From the NCBI GenBank assembly GCA_001797315.1, contig MGPC01000029.1, positions 81,354 to 145,353 of the forward strand: DNA of 64,000 bases, in the 5' to 3' direction. Origin of the DNA: Curvibacter sp. GWA2_64_110. Lineage in GTDB: Bacteria > Pseudomonadota > Gammaproteobacteria > Burkholderiales > Burkholderiaceae_C. The notes under the pieces are model-generated. The model saw nothing but the letters and a program-made list of their open reading frames with translations, searched no databases and had not been told where the DNA came from. Below, one piece after another: positions 9,128 through 17,646 of this stretch. The translations under genes and the position numbers were made by a program. Each line of letters begins with the position of its first letter. Positions within the stretch are counted from its first letter, which is position 1.

Positions 9128-10426
9128 ATGAAACTGGCTGTCATCGGCGCCGGCTGGGCCGGGCTGGCCGCCGCGGTGCAGGCCACACGCGACGGCCACC
9201 AGGTCACGGTATTCGAGGCCGCCCGCACCCTGGGCGGGCGGGCTCGCGCCGTGCCGGGCACGCTGCCCGATGGCCGGGATGTCCTGCTCGACAACGGCCA
9301 GCACATCCTGATCGGCGCCTACACCGATACCCTGCGCCTGATGCGCGACGTTGGCGTGGATCCGCAGGCCGCGCTGCGGCGCGGGCCGCTGACGCTGCAG
9401 TTCCCCGACGGAAGCGGCCTGCGCCTGCCGCGCCTGCCGGCCCCGCTCGACGCCTTGATCGGCATCGCGCTGGCACGCGGCTGGCCACTGGGCGCGCGCC
9501 TGGGGCTGCTGCGCGAGGCGCTGCGCTGGCAGATGGCAGGTTTCCAGTGCGCCCCCGCGCTGTCGGTGGCGCAGCTGTGCCAGCGCCTGGCGCCGCCGGT
9601 GCGGCAGGAACTGATCGAGCCGCTATGCGTCTCGGCCCTCAACACGCCGGCCGCGCAGGCCAGTGCCCAGGTGTTTCTGCGCGTGCTGCAGGACGCGCTG
9701 TTCGGCATCCCTGGCGGCTCGCACCTGCTGCTGCCGCGGCAGGATCTCACCGCCTTGTTCCCTACTGCTGCCGCAAGCTGGCTGCAGCAACACGGCGGCA
9801 CAGTGCATGCCGGCACCCGTGTCATGCAGCTGCGTGCCGAAGGCCCACGCTGGCAGCTCGACGGCCTGCCCTTCGATGCCGTGCTGCTCGCCGCCTCGGC
9901 ATCAGAATCGTCCCGGCTCCTTGTGGAATCTGCGTCAACCGCTCCCAATTTAATAGCACCCAGCATGCACACCTGGGCCGCCACGGCCAGCGCGTTGCGT
10001 TACGAGGCGATCACCACCGTCTATGCCTGGGACCACAACGCCGCCCTGGCCACGCCCATGCTGGCCCTGCGTTGCACACCTGACGCGCCGGCGCAGTTCG
10101 TGTTCGACCGCGGCCAGCTCGGCGGCCCGGCCGGCCTCCTGGCCTTTGTCGTCAGCGCCAGCGACGCGGAACGCGAAGTACTGCAAGGCCAGGTGCTGCA
10201 ACAGGCCCGCACACAGCTGGGCCTGAACCTGCAAGCGGTGCAGACCGTGGTGGAAAAACGCGCCACCTTCGCCTGCACGCCCGGCCTGCAGCGTCCGCCG
10301 CAAGCCATCGCCCCCGGCCTGCTGGCCTGCGGCGACTATGTGGCCGGCCCCTACCCGGCCACGCTGGAAGGCGCCGTGCGCAGCGGCCTGCAGGCTGTCG
10401 CGCGCTTGCCGCGGACCGGCACCTGA
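9128..10426 (+). CDS. hpnE: HpnE, hydroxysqualene dehydroxylase (FAD amine-oxidase fold)
   Basis: FAD enzyme that reduces hydroxysqualene to squalene, completing the HpnCDE route. The protein is 432 residues. The N-terminal dinucleotide motif is VIGAGWAGLAAA (about residues 5-16) followed by VFEAARTLGGRARA; the C-terminal FAD motif is LLACGDYVAGPYPATLEGAVRSG. It resembles phytoene desaturases. Residues 272-277 (APNLIA) and nearby sequence derive from a 17-bp repeat and its tail, where the related proteins are expected to be variable. Confidence 0.93.
   Translation: MKLAVIGAGWAGLAAAVQATRDGHQVTVFEAARTLGGRARAVPGTLPDGRDVLLDNGQHILIGAYTDTLRLMRDVGVDPQAALRRGPLTLQFPDGSGLRLPRLPAPLDALIGIALARGWPLGARLGLLREALRWQMAGFQCAPALSVAQLCQRLAPPVRQELIEPLCVSALNTPAAQASAQVFLRVLQDALFGIPGGSHLLLPRQDLTALFPTAAASWLQQHGGTVHAGTRVMQLRAEGPRWQLDGLPFDAVLLAASASESSRLLVESASTAPNLIAPSMHTWAATASALRYEAITTVYAWDHNAALATPMLALRCTPDAPAQFVFDRGQLGGPAGLLAFVVSASDAEREVLQGQVLQQARTQLGLNLQAVQTVVEKRATFACTPGLQRPPQAIAPGLLACGDYVAGPYPATLEGAVRSGLQAVARLPRTGT
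9941..9957. repeat. 17-bp palindromic repeat, copy 3 (inside hpnE)
   Basis: GCTCCCAATTTAATAGC, translated as A-P-N-L-I-A. Its tail lies on the left and, on the minus strand, contains GACGCAGATTCCACAAGG. This nearly matches the tail of the copy at 36460 (GGCGCAGATTCCACATGG). Confidence 0.8.
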
Positions 10427-10452
10427 ACGTGGACGGCACGCGGTGACTCACG

Positions 10453-10458
10453 CACAAT
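10453..10458 (+). promoter_or_regulatory. Putative -10 box of the acylase gene
   Basis: CACAAT, 34 bases before the ATG, in the same style as the boxes of neighbouring genes. This one would give a leader of about 28 bases that contains an AGG ribosome-binding element. Confidence 0.4.
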
Positions 10459-10492
10459 CGGAGCCACTTTTGCTGTCACTCCCCAGGTGCCC

Positions 10493-12934
10493 ATGAAACG
10501 TGCTCTCAAGTTTCTCCTCATCACGCTGACCGTGCTGCTGACCGTGGCCGTGATTGCTGCGGCCGCCGCCTTCACCTGGCATGCCAGAAGCAAGTTGCCG
10601 CAGCGCAGCGGCACGCTGAACCTGCGGCAACTCCAGGCCCCCGTCAGCGTGGCCTATGACGAGCGCGGCGTGCCCCACATCCGTGCCCAGCACGAGGCCG
10701 ACCTCTACCGTGCCCTGGGTTATGTGCATGCGCAGGACCGCCTGTTCCAGATGGAAATGGTGCGCCGTCTGGCACGCGGCGAACTGGCGGAAATCATCGG
10801 CCCCAAGCTGCTCGACACCGACCGCCTGTTCCGTACCCTCGGCCTGCGTGCCCATGCCGAGACCGTGGTGGCACGTGCCGACCACGGCAGCCCGGGCTGG
10901 CAGGCGCTGGCCGCCTACCTCGACGGCATCAACCAGTACCAGGCCAGCCGGCCGCTGCCGCTGGAATTCGAAATTCTCGGCATCAAGCCGCGTCCGTTCA
11001 CGCCGGTCGACACCATTGCCGTCTCGGGCTACCTGGCCTACAGCTTCGCTGCCGCCTTTCGCACCGAACCGGTCTTGACCTTCGTACGCGACCGACTCGG
11101 GCCGGCGTACCTGAAGGCGTTCGACCTCGAATGGCATCCGCTGGGTGTGGTCGGCCCGGTGGCGGAGGCTGCGCTCATGGCCCAGTCGTCCCCGCGCCTG
11201 ACGCCGGCCGACTGGCAGGGTCTGAACCAGTTGGCCCAGCTCAGCGACCAGGCCCTGGCGCTGGCCGGCGTACCGCAGTTCGAAGGCAGCAATGCCTGGG
11301 TGATCTCGGGCCGGCGCACCGCCAGCGGCAAGCCGCTGCTGGCCGGCGATCCGCACATCAGCTTTGCCGCGCCCTCGGTGTGGTACGAGGCACACCTGAT
11401 GGCGCCGGGTTTCGAACTCTACGGCCACCATCAGGCGCTCAACCCGATGGCCCTGCTCGGCCACAACCCGCAGTTCGGCTGGAGCCTGACCATGTTCCAG
11501 AACGACGACCTCGACCTGATCGCCGAGAAGGTCAACCCGGCCAACCCGAACCAGGTCTGGCACCAGGGCCAGTGGGTCGATCTGCAAAGCCGCACCGAGA
11601 CCATCGCCGTCAAGGGCGCGGCGCCGGTGACGCTCACGCTGCGCCGCTCGCCGCACGGCCCGCTCGTCAACGACGCCTTTGCCGACAGCCTGGGCAAGAC
11701 GCCGATCGCCATGTGGTGGGCCTGGTCCGAGACCGAAAACCCGACCCTTGACGCCTTCTACGAACTCAACCGCGCCGACACGCGCGAGAAAGCCCGCAAT
11801 GCCGCCAGCAAGATCCATGCGCCCGGCCTCAACGTCGTCTGGGCCAATGCGGCCGGCGACATCGGCTGGTGGGCTGCCGCCAAATTGCCGCAGCGCCCGG
11901 AGGGTGTCAACCCGGCCTTCATCCTCGACGGCAGCCAAAGCGAGGCCGACAAGCTGGGCTTCTACCGCTTTCAGGACAACCCGCAGGAGGAAAACCCGGC
12001 GCGCGGCTACATCGTCTCGGCCAACCACCAGCCCGCCCCGGCCAGCGGCCTGCCGGTGCCGGGTTACTACAACCTGTACGAACGAGCACAACGGATCGAC
12101 CAGTTGCTGCGTGAATCCAGCGCAAAGTGGGACCTGCCCAAGAACCAGATGCTGCAAAGCGACGACCGCACCGCCTACGGGCCGCGCGTGCTCCGTCCCC
12201 TGCTGCCCGAGCTGCGCACCGTGGTGATCGATGCCACCGAGCGCGCCCTGCTGGAGCAGTTGGCCGAGTGGGACGGCAGCTACGGCACGGCCAGCATCGC
12301 GCCCACGCTGTTCCAGCAGTTCGTCTACGAACTGGCCCGCGCGGCAATGGCGGACGATCTGGGCGAAGTGCCGCTGGGCAACCTGCTGCGCACCCGGGCC
12401 TTCGACTTCGCCCTGCCGCGCCTGGCGGCCGATGCCAGCTCGCCCTGGTGGGACCAGCGCGGTACGCCGGCGGTGGAAAAACGGCACGACATCCTGCAGC
12501 TCGCCTGGCGCGCCACCATCACGCACCTGGAAACCACCCTGGGCAAGACGCCAACCAACTGGGTCTGGGGCAAGGCTCACACGCTGACCCACAAGCACCC
12601 GCTGGGCCAGCAAAAGCCCTTGAACCTGCTGTTCGACATCGGCCCCTTCGAGGCCCCGGGCGGCCGCGAGGTGATCAACAACCTGGCCCATACCGTCGGG
12701 CCGGCACCCTGGGCCGTGGGCTACGGCCCGTCCACCCGGCGTTTGATCGACTTTGCCGATGCCGGCAAGGGCCTGGGCATCAACCCGGCGGGGCAAAGCG
12801 GCGTGCTGTTCGATGCGCACCACCACGACCAGGCCGAGGCCTATGTGGCCGGCCAGTACCAGCCCATGCACCTGGGTGCCGCCGATGTGGCAGCCCACAC
12901 GCGCAGCATGCTGGTGCTGCAACCTCAGCGTTAA
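10493..12934 (+). CDS. Penicillin-acylase family N-terminal nucleophile hydrolase
   Basis: Exported amidase of the penicillin G acylase/AHL acylase superfamily, made as a precursor that cuts itself into alpha and beta chains. The protein is 813 residues with an N-terminal hydrophobic anchor or signal (about 4-25). The new N-terminus of the beta chain is predicted at Ser266 in FEGSNAWVISG, the Ntn nucleophile motif; GDPHISFAAPSVWYE follows as in the family. ATG 10493 was chosen over an upstream in-frame GTG because AGG is suitably placed. Substrate (beta-lactam, acyl-homoserine lactone or other amide) cannot be told. Its stop overlaps the convergent HAD gene stop. Confidence 0.9.
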   Translation: MKRALKFLLITLTVLLTVAVIAAAAAFTWHARSKLPQRSGTLNLRQLQAPVSVAYDERGVPHIRAQHEADLYRALGYVHAQDRLFQMEMVRRLARGELAEIIGPKLLDTDRLFRTLGLRAHAETVVARADHGSPGWQALAAYLDGINQYQASRPLPLEFEILGIKPRPFTPVDTIAVSGYLAYSFAAAFRTEPVLTFVRDRLGPAYLKAFDLEWHPLGVVGPVAEAALMAQSSPRLTPADWQGLNQLAQLSDQALALAGVPQFEGSNAWVISGRRTASGKPLLAGDPHISFAAPSVWYEAHLMAPGFELYGHHQALNPMALLGHNPQFGWSLTMFQNDDLDLIAEKVNPANPNQVWHQGQWVDLQSRTETIAVKGAAPVTLTLRRSPHGPLVNDAFADSLGKTPIAMWWAWSETENPTLDAFYELNRADTREKARNAASKIHAPGLNVVWANAAGDIGWWAAAKLPQRPEGVNPAFILDGSQSEADKLGFYRFQDNPQEENPARGYIVSANHQPAPASGLPVPGYYNLYERAQRIDQLLRESSAKWDLPKNQMLQSDDRTAYGPRVLRPLLPELRTVVIDATERALLEQLAEWDGSYGTASIAPTLFQQFVYELARAAMADDLGEVPLGNLLRTRAFDFALPRLAADASSPWWDQRGTPAVEKRHDILQLAWRATITHLETTLGKTPTNWVWGKAHTLTHKHPLGQQKPLNLLFDIGPFEAPGGREVINNLAHTVGPAPWAVGYGPSTRRLIDFADAGKGLGINPAGQSGVLFDAHHHDQAEAYVAGQYQPMHLGAADVAAHTRSMLVLQPQR

Positions 12935-13635
12935 GCAGCTGCCCGCAGCAAGGCGCAGAGCTGCGCCATGTCGTCCACCGTGGCATGCGGGCGCAGCGTC
13001 TCGTGCGTCCAGTCGTGGCTGGCGCGGTTGACCCAGACCGTCTGCATGCCGGCACCCAAGCCACCGAGTACATCGAGCGCGGCATCGTCGCCCACATGCA
13101 GCACCTCGTGCGGCTGCACGCCGGCGGCCTGCGCCGCGGCATGGAAGATGCGCGCATCGGGCTTGCCGACACCAAAACTCTGTGCGCTCAAACCAGCATG
13201 GAAATATTCACCCAGGCCAACGCGGTGTAGATCGGCATTGCCGTTGGACAGCGCCACCAGCGGGTAACGCGCCGCCAGCCAGGTGAGCGCCGGGCGGGCA
13301 TCCTCGAACAGGTCCACACGCATGCGCTCGGCGATGAACACCTCGTAGGCAGGCGCCACCAGCGCCGTGTCTTCGCCATGGCGCTGCAGGCCCTGCCGGA
13401 TGAGCTCCTGGCGCAAGGCGCGCAGATCGTGGCCGATGTCGGGCCGCTGCTGCTGCACCTGGCGCCGCAAGGCCAGGCGCTGCTCGGCATCGGCCAGCAA
13501 CGCCGCCGTCTGCGGCGCCTGGGGGCGCAGCCAGTCCTGCAGCGCCTGTTCGGCGCGCGCGATCACCGGCCAGATCGGCCACAGGGTGTCATCGAGGTCG
13601 AGGGATATTGCCCGTATCTTTGTCGTATCCAACAT
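12931..13635 (-). CDS. HAD-superfamily hydrolase (subfamily IA, YigB-like)
   Basis: Probable small-molecule phosphatase with an aspartyl-phosphate mechanism. The protein is 234 residues from the ATG at 13635. HAD motif I is LDLDDTLW (nucleophile Asp13, acid Asp15), motif II VALSNG, motif III Lys in [10 protein letters not shown], and motif [10 protein letters not shown]. The helical cap lies between motifs I and II. Its start is only 19 bases from that of hemH on the opposite strand, so the two promoters overlap. The physiological substrate is unknown; flavin mononucleotide and sugar phosphates are common for this subfamily. Confidence 0.88.
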   Translation of the reverse strand: MLDTTKIRAISLDLDDTLWPIWPVIARAEQALQDWLRPQAPQTAALLADAEQRLALRRQVQQQRPDIGHDLRALRQELIRQGLQRHGEDTALVAPAYEVFIAERMRVDLFEDARPALTWLAARYPLVALSNGNADLHRVGLGEYFHAGLSAQSFGVGKPDARIFHAAAQAAGVQPHEVLHVGDDAALDVLGGLGAGMQTVWVNRASHDWTHETLRPHATVDDMAQLCALLRAAA

Positions 13636-13654
13636 AGCTGGGCGAGAATACCGC
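13636..13654. promoter_or_regulatory. Compact bidirectional promoter, hemH and HAD gene
   Basis: Only 19 bases separate two divergent start codons. GAGAAT (13644-13649) lies five bases before the hemH ATG. On the minus strand the overlapping complement reads TATTCT, eight to nine bases before the HAD ATG. Both -10 boxes share the same base pairs, so RNA polymerase could serve only one side at a time, and both mRNAs would be leaderless or nearly so. Confidence 0.45.
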
Positions 13655-14746
13655 ATGGCATTCAAACAAGAACCCGCGTACACCCATGGCCAGGCGCCGT
13701 CTACGGCCATTCTGCTGTGCAACCTGGGCACACCCGATGCGCCCACGCCGGCGGCGCTGCGCCGCTACCTGGCCGAGTTCCTGGGCGACCAGCGCGTGGT
13801 GGAGATCCCCAAACCGATCTGGTGGCTGATCCTGCACGGCATCATCCTGCGCGTGCGCCCAGCCAAGTCGGCCGCCAAGTACGCCAGCATCTGGACACCG
13901 GAAGGCTCACCGCTGAAGGTCTGGACCGAGAAACAGGCACAAGGGCTGCAAGCCTGGCTGCAGAACCAGGGCCACCACGTCACTGTGCGCTACGCCATGC
14001 GCTACGGCAACCCGTCGATCGCCACGCAACTCGATGCCCTCAAGGCCGAGGGCACCACGCGCGTGCTGGTGCTGCCGGCTTACCCGCAGTATTCCGGCAC
14101 CACCACCGCCAGCGTGGCCGATGCCGTCTACCACTGGGCCGCGCAGGTGCGCAGCCTCCCGGAGTTGCGCTTCGTCAACCGCTACCACGACGACGCCGGC
14201 TACATCGCCGCCCTCGCCCAGCGCATCCGTGCTCACTGGCAGGCCCACGGCCAGCCCGCCAAGCTGGTGATGAGCTTCCACGGCGTGCCCGCGCGCACGC
14301 TGACACTTGGCGACCCCTACCACTGCGAATGCCTGAAGACGGCGCGCCTGCTGGCGCAGCAGCTGGGCCTGCACCCGGAGCAGTACCAGGTCACGTTCCA
14401 GTCGCGCTTCGGCAAGGCCAAGTGGCTGGAGCCCTATACCGAGCCGACGCTGATCGCGCTGGCCAAGGCCGGCGTCCAGCGCATCGACGTGGTGTGCCCC
14501 GGCTTCACCAGCGACTGCCTGGAGACGCTGGAAGAAATTGCGCAGGAAGCGCGCCAGGCTTTCCTGATGGCCGGCGGCCAGGAATTCCACTACATCCCCT
14601 GCCTGAACGACAGCCCCGAGGCCATCGCCGCGCTGGGCGGCGTCGCATTGCAGCACCTGGCCGGCTGGCCGACGCAGCGCACGCCCGACGCCCAGGCACT
14701 GGCCGCTTCGCGCGCCGCCGCCCTGGCGCTGGGTGCCCGCAACTGA
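13655..14746 (+). CDS. hemH: Ferrochelatase (protoheme ferro-lyase)
   Basis: Inserts Fe2+ into protoporphyrin IX, the last step of protoheme synthesis, at the inner membrane face. The protein is 363 residues, usual for proteobacteria. Signature parts are [12 protein letters not shown] near the N-terminus, [12 protein letters not shown] in the middle, the metal-site histidine in MSFHGVP, and [15 protein letters not shown] with the catalytic-region glutamate; [15 protein letters not shown] follows. The start [12 protein letters not shown] was taken at the ATG just after GAGAAT. It is divergent from the HAD gene. Confidence 0.96.
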   Translation: MAFKQEPAYTHGQAPSTAILLCNLGTPDAPTPAALRRYLAEFLGDQRVVEIPKPIWWLILHGIILRVRPAKSAAKYASIWTPEGSPLKVWTEKQAQGLQAWLQNQGHHVTVRYAMRYGNPSIATQLDALKAEGTTRVLVLPAYPQYSGTTTASVADAVYHWAAQVRSLPELRFVNRYHDDAGYIAALAQRIRAHWQAHGQPAKLVMSFHGVPARTLTLGDPYHCECLKTARLLAQQLGLHPEQYQVTFQSRFGKAKWLEPYTEPTLIALAKAGVQRIDVVCPGFTSDCLETLEEIAQEARQAFLMAGGQEFHYIPCLNDSPEAIAALGGVALQHLAGWPTQRTPDAQALAASRAAALALGARN

Positions 14747-14756
14747 AGCCCAGAAT

Positions 14757-14820
14757 GCTATCGTTTCAGTAGCTGCCAGCGAATATCCAGCAAGGGCCAG
14801 AGGCCAATCTGGTTTGAAGT
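14757..14820. repeat. 17-bp palindromic repeat with tail, copy 4 (intergenic)
   Basis: The head GCTATCGTTTCAGTAGC is at 14757-14773. A tail of about 45 bases with CCAGCAAGGGCCAGAGGCC continues to about 14820, between hemH and the convergent GST gene. It is one of only two copies outside coding sequence and gives the clearest view of head plus tail. Confidence 0.85.
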
Positions 14821-14822
14821 TT

Positions 14823-15473
14823 CTAGCGCTGACGGCGCAGCGTCTCGTAGGCCGGCCGCCCCAGGCACTGGGCCAGCCAGGCACTGACCAGCGGGTGCTG
14901 GGCCAGCAGTTCACGCGCCGGTTTCACCCACAGCATGACGCTGGCCACGCACAGGTCGGCCACCGTGAAACGCGCAGCGGCGATGTAGTCCTCACCGCGC
15001 GCCTGCTGCTGCGCCAGGTGTTGCTCCAGCACGCGCAGCGGCACCTGCAGGCGCCGCTCGGCCGCCTCAGCCAGCTCATGCTTGCGCTGCTCGGCCGGCA
15101 TCACCATGCGGTGCATCAGCACGGTCAACGCATCCTTCTCGACTTCGGTCACGGTCCAGAAACTCCAGCGCAAGGCCTCGGCGTCCTCGCGCGGCGTGGC
15201 CGGCACCAAGTTCACGCCGTCGGGCTGGCCGTGATGGCGCGCAATGTAGAGCGCGCAGGCCATGCTCTCCCACACCGTCACGTCGCCTTCCGGGCGATGG
15301 TCGACGATGACCGGGATGTGGCCGTTGGGGTTGAGTGCCTGGAACTCGGGTGTGCGCGTCACGCCCGTCTTGTAGTCCGTGGGCTGATGCTCGAAATCGA
15401 GTCCGAGTTCGGTCGCCACCCACAAGGGACGGACCGCGCGCGACGCGATGATGCCGTAGATCGTCAAGGCCAT
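14823..15473 (-). CDS. Glutathione S-transferase family protein
   Basis: Cytosolic GST with a thioredoxin-like N-terminal domain (about residues 1-80, MALTIYGIIASRAVRPLW... with the cis-proline region NGHIPVIVD and the glutathione-contacting WESMA) and an all-helical C-terminal domain. The protein is 216 residues. The start at 15473 is supported by TTTGGAGC six bases upstream. It is the last gene in the direction of the Liv-type importer operon, 85 bases after the alpha/beta hydrolase, and may be read from it. Role is probably detoxification or conjugation; no substrate can be assigned. Confidence 0.88.
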   Translation of the reverse strand: MALTIYGIIASRAVRPLWVATELGLDFEHQPTDYKTGVTRTPEFQALNPNGHIPVIVDHRPEGDVTVWESMACALYIARHHGQPDGVNLVPATPREDAEALRWSFWTVTEVEKDALTVLMHRMVMPAEQRKHELAEAAERRLQVPLRVLEQHLAQQQARGEDYIAAARFTVADLCVASVMLWVKPARELLAQHPLVSAWLAQCLGRPAYETLRRQR

Positions 15474-15558
15474 GCCTGCTCCAAAGAATGAAGCCTGCAT
15501 TCTGCCAAGCTCCGCTCCGGCGCTGGCCGCCGCACGGCCGGTATCTGTCGCCGGCTTG

Positions 15559-16428
15559 TCAGGCGGCGCGACGGATGAAGTCCAGCACGGCGTCGAGCTG
15601 CGCCGGCACATTAAGCGCCGGCGCGTGGCCGCAGTCCGGCACCTCGATGGTCTGCAACTGCCCGCGGCGGCCCGGGCCGCAGGTTTGCATCTGCGCGGCC
15701 GTGGCGGGCTGCACCAGATCGGACTCGGCGCCGCGCAGCAGCAGCACCGGAATCTCCATCTGCTCGTAATGGTCCCAGATCAGGTAGTCGTCCGGATGGT
15801 GCACGAACTGCTGCACCATGGCCGGGTCGTAATGCGGCGTCACGCGGCCGTTGGGCAGACGGCGGGTGGAGGTCTCGGTCAGGCGGCGCCACTGCGCGTC
15901 GCTGAGCCAGCCGTAGGGCTTGTAGGCCTGGCGGAAGAAGGCCTCCAGCTCGCGCACGGTCTCGAACGCCGGCGGGTTGCCGGCATAAGCACGGATGCGC
16001 TCGATGGCGGCCGCCGCCAGCTCGGGCGCGTTGTCGTTGAGCACCAGGCTGCAAATGCGTGCCTTGAGTTGCGGCTGGAACAGGCCGGAGGCGCAGACGG
16101 TACCGATGGCGCCCCCCATCGAGGTGCCGACCCAGTGCGCACGCTCGATCTTCAACTGCTCGAACAGTTCGGCCGCCAGGCGCGCATAGAACGCCAGGCA
16201 ATACTCCTGCTGCGGCAACGGGCTCCACTGGCTCAGGCCGCGGCCCAGCGTGTCGGGGCAGATCACGCGGTAGCCGTGGGTGCTCAGATGCACGGCCAGC
16301 TCGTCCATGTCGCGCCCGGTACGCGCCAGGCCGTGCCAGGCAATCACCGGCTCGGCATCCGGCGCGCCCCACGCCATGTAGTGGATCTCACGGCCAGCCA
16401 GGGTCAGGTAATTCGAAGTGGGGTTCAT
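15559..16428 (-). CDS. Alpha/beta hydrolase, coupled to the ABC importer
   Basis: Serine hydrolase of the alpha/beta fold, 289 residues. The nucleophile elbow is GTSMGG with Ser103; the oxyanion/cap entry is WHGLARTGRDMDEL (about 30-43); the acid is likely in LLRGAESDLVQP; the histidine is in PDCGHAPALN near the C-terminus. Its ATG overlaps the stop of the upstream permease as ATGA, so translation is coupled. This suggests it hydrolyses an ester, thioester or lactone that the transporter brings in. The actual substrate is unknown; a methyl- or aryl-ester is plausible. Confidence 0.88.
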   Translation of the reverse strand: MNPTSNYLTLAGREIHYMAWGAPDAEPVIAWHGLARTGRDMDELAVHLSTHGYRVICPDTLGRGLSQWSPLPQQEYCLAFYARLAAELFEQLKIERAHWVGTSMGGAIGTVCASGLFQPQLKARICSLVLNDNAPELAAAAIERIRAYAGNPPAFETVRELEAFFRQAYKPYGWLSDAQWRRLTETSTRRLPNGRVTPHYDPAMVQQFVHHPDDYLIWDHYEQMEIPVLLLRGAESDLVQPATAAQMQTCGPGRRGQLQTIEVPDCGHAPALNVPAQLDAVLDFIRRAA

Positions 16429-17498
16429 CGCGCGCCTCCTTGGGCCGCCGCGCGCAGGCGCCCGACCACCCCGGTGGGAAAGTAATAGACCGACAGCACA
16501 AACAGCAGGCCGAGCCAGAGCAGCCAGCGGTCGGGCGACAGCAGGGCCGACAGCTGCGGCACGGCGGAGGCGGCCTCGCTGGCCAGGCGCAGCAGGTCCT
16601 GCAGATAACTTTGCGCCACCACGAACAGCGCCGCGCCGAGGGCCGAGCCGTAGATCGTGCCCATGCCGCCGATGACCACGATCAGCAGCACGTCCATCAT
16701 GATCTCGAACGAGAGCGACGTATCGGGCCCGTTGTAGCGCAGCCAGAGCGCCAGCATGGCACCGGCCAGGCAGGCGAACAGCGCCGACAGCACGCTGGAC
16801 AGCGTGCGGTACACCACCACGCGGTAGCCGATGGCCTCGGCACGGAACTCGTTTTCGCGGATGGCCTGCAGCACGCGGCCAAACGGCGAGTTGACGATGC
16901 GCAGCAGCGCCAGCAGCAGCACCAGTGCCGCGACGAACAGCAGGTAGTAGCAGATCAGCCGGCCGTCGAGCACGACACCCAGCACCGGCTCTTCCAGCAG
17001 CTCGAAGCTGGGCGACAGCCACTCCGGCAGCTTGAAGCTCAAGCCGTCCTCGCCGCCGGTGAATTCCGACAGCTGCGAGGCCAGGGTCTGGAAGGCCGAG
17101 GCCACCGCCAGCGTGATCATGGCGAAGAAGATGGCGCGCACGCGCAGCGAAAACAGGCCAATGGCCAGCGCCAGCAGCAGCGACAGCCCCAGCGCCGCCA
17201 GCAGCCCCACGCCCAGCGCGCCCCAGGTGGGCCCCAGCAGGGTGCTGGCAATGGCGATGCCGTAGGCCCCGATGCCGAAGAACATGGTGTGCGCGAAGCT
17301 GACGATGCCGGTGTAACCCAGCAGCAGGTCGAAGCTGGCCACCAGCACGACGAAGATCAGCACCTTGGCCGCGACGTTGAGTGCCTTCACGCCCGGCGCG
17401 ATGAAGGGCGCAAAGGCCAACGCCAGCAGCAGCAGGACCAGCAGCACCGCCAAGATGCGGCTGCGCGGCAGGTCGTTGGAAATGATTCTGGTCAGCAC
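16425..17498 (-). CDS. livM: Liv-type ABC importer permease (LivM family)
   Basis: Membrane permease of the hydrophobic/branched-chain amino-acid uptake family, which also includes urea, amide and aromatic-acid importers. The protein is 357 residues from a GTG start, with about ten hydrophobic segments and the LivM signature GYTGIVSFAHTMFFGIGAYG; RAIRENE-type loop (LQAIRENEFRAEAIGY) contacts the ATPases. GTG 17498 was chosen because TGGAG lies five bases upstream, and the sequence before it is repeat DNA. It overlaps the hydrolase gene by four bases. A 148-base gap with a repeat separates it from livH. Substrate is not shown by sequence. Confidence 0.9.
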   Translation of the reverse strand: MLTRIISNDLPRSRILAVLLVLLLLALAFAPFIAPGVKALNVAAKVLIFVVLVASFDLLLGYTGIVSFAHTMFFGIGAYGIAIASTLLGPTWGALGVGLLAALGLSLLLALAIGLFSLRVRAIFFAMITLAVASAFQTLASQLSEFTGGEDGLSFKLPEWLSPSFELLEEPVLGVVLDGRLICYYLLFVAALVLLLALLRIVNSPFGRVLQAIRENEFRAEAIGYRVVVYRTLSSVLSALFACLAGAMLALWLRYNGPDTSLSFEIMMDVLLIVVIGGMGTIYGSALGAALFVVAQSYLQDLLRLASEAASAVPQLSALLSPDRWLLWLGLLFVLSVYYFPTGVVGRLRAAAQGGAR

Positions 17499-17550
17499 GA
17501 TAACTCCAGCACCGCACGTGACCTGCGGCGAATGAGGGGGAGCAAACGGG

Positions 17551-17641
17551 AAACGCCGTGGAACCGGCTTGGCCGGGCCACTGGCGTTGCCCCCTTGAGG
17601 GGGGTGGCGTAGCGACACGAAGTGCGCGAAGCCTGGGGGTG
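17551..17641. repeat. Interspersed repeat family B, copy 1 (between livH and livM)
   Basis: On the minus strand it contains CCCCCTCAAGGGGGC, then CCAGTGGCCCGGC, then AAGCCGGTTCCACGG. The same blocks in the same order occur at 45096-45173. The core CCCCCTCAAGGGGG is nearly self-complementary. It fills most of the gap between two genes of one operon. Confidence 0.85.
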
Positions 17642-17646
17642 CTTCA

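Noticed and set aside
10448..12922. 824-codon ORF on the minus strand opposite the acylase
   Set aside because: Antisense shadow of a confidently identified Ntn hydrolase; composition is typical of such shadows.
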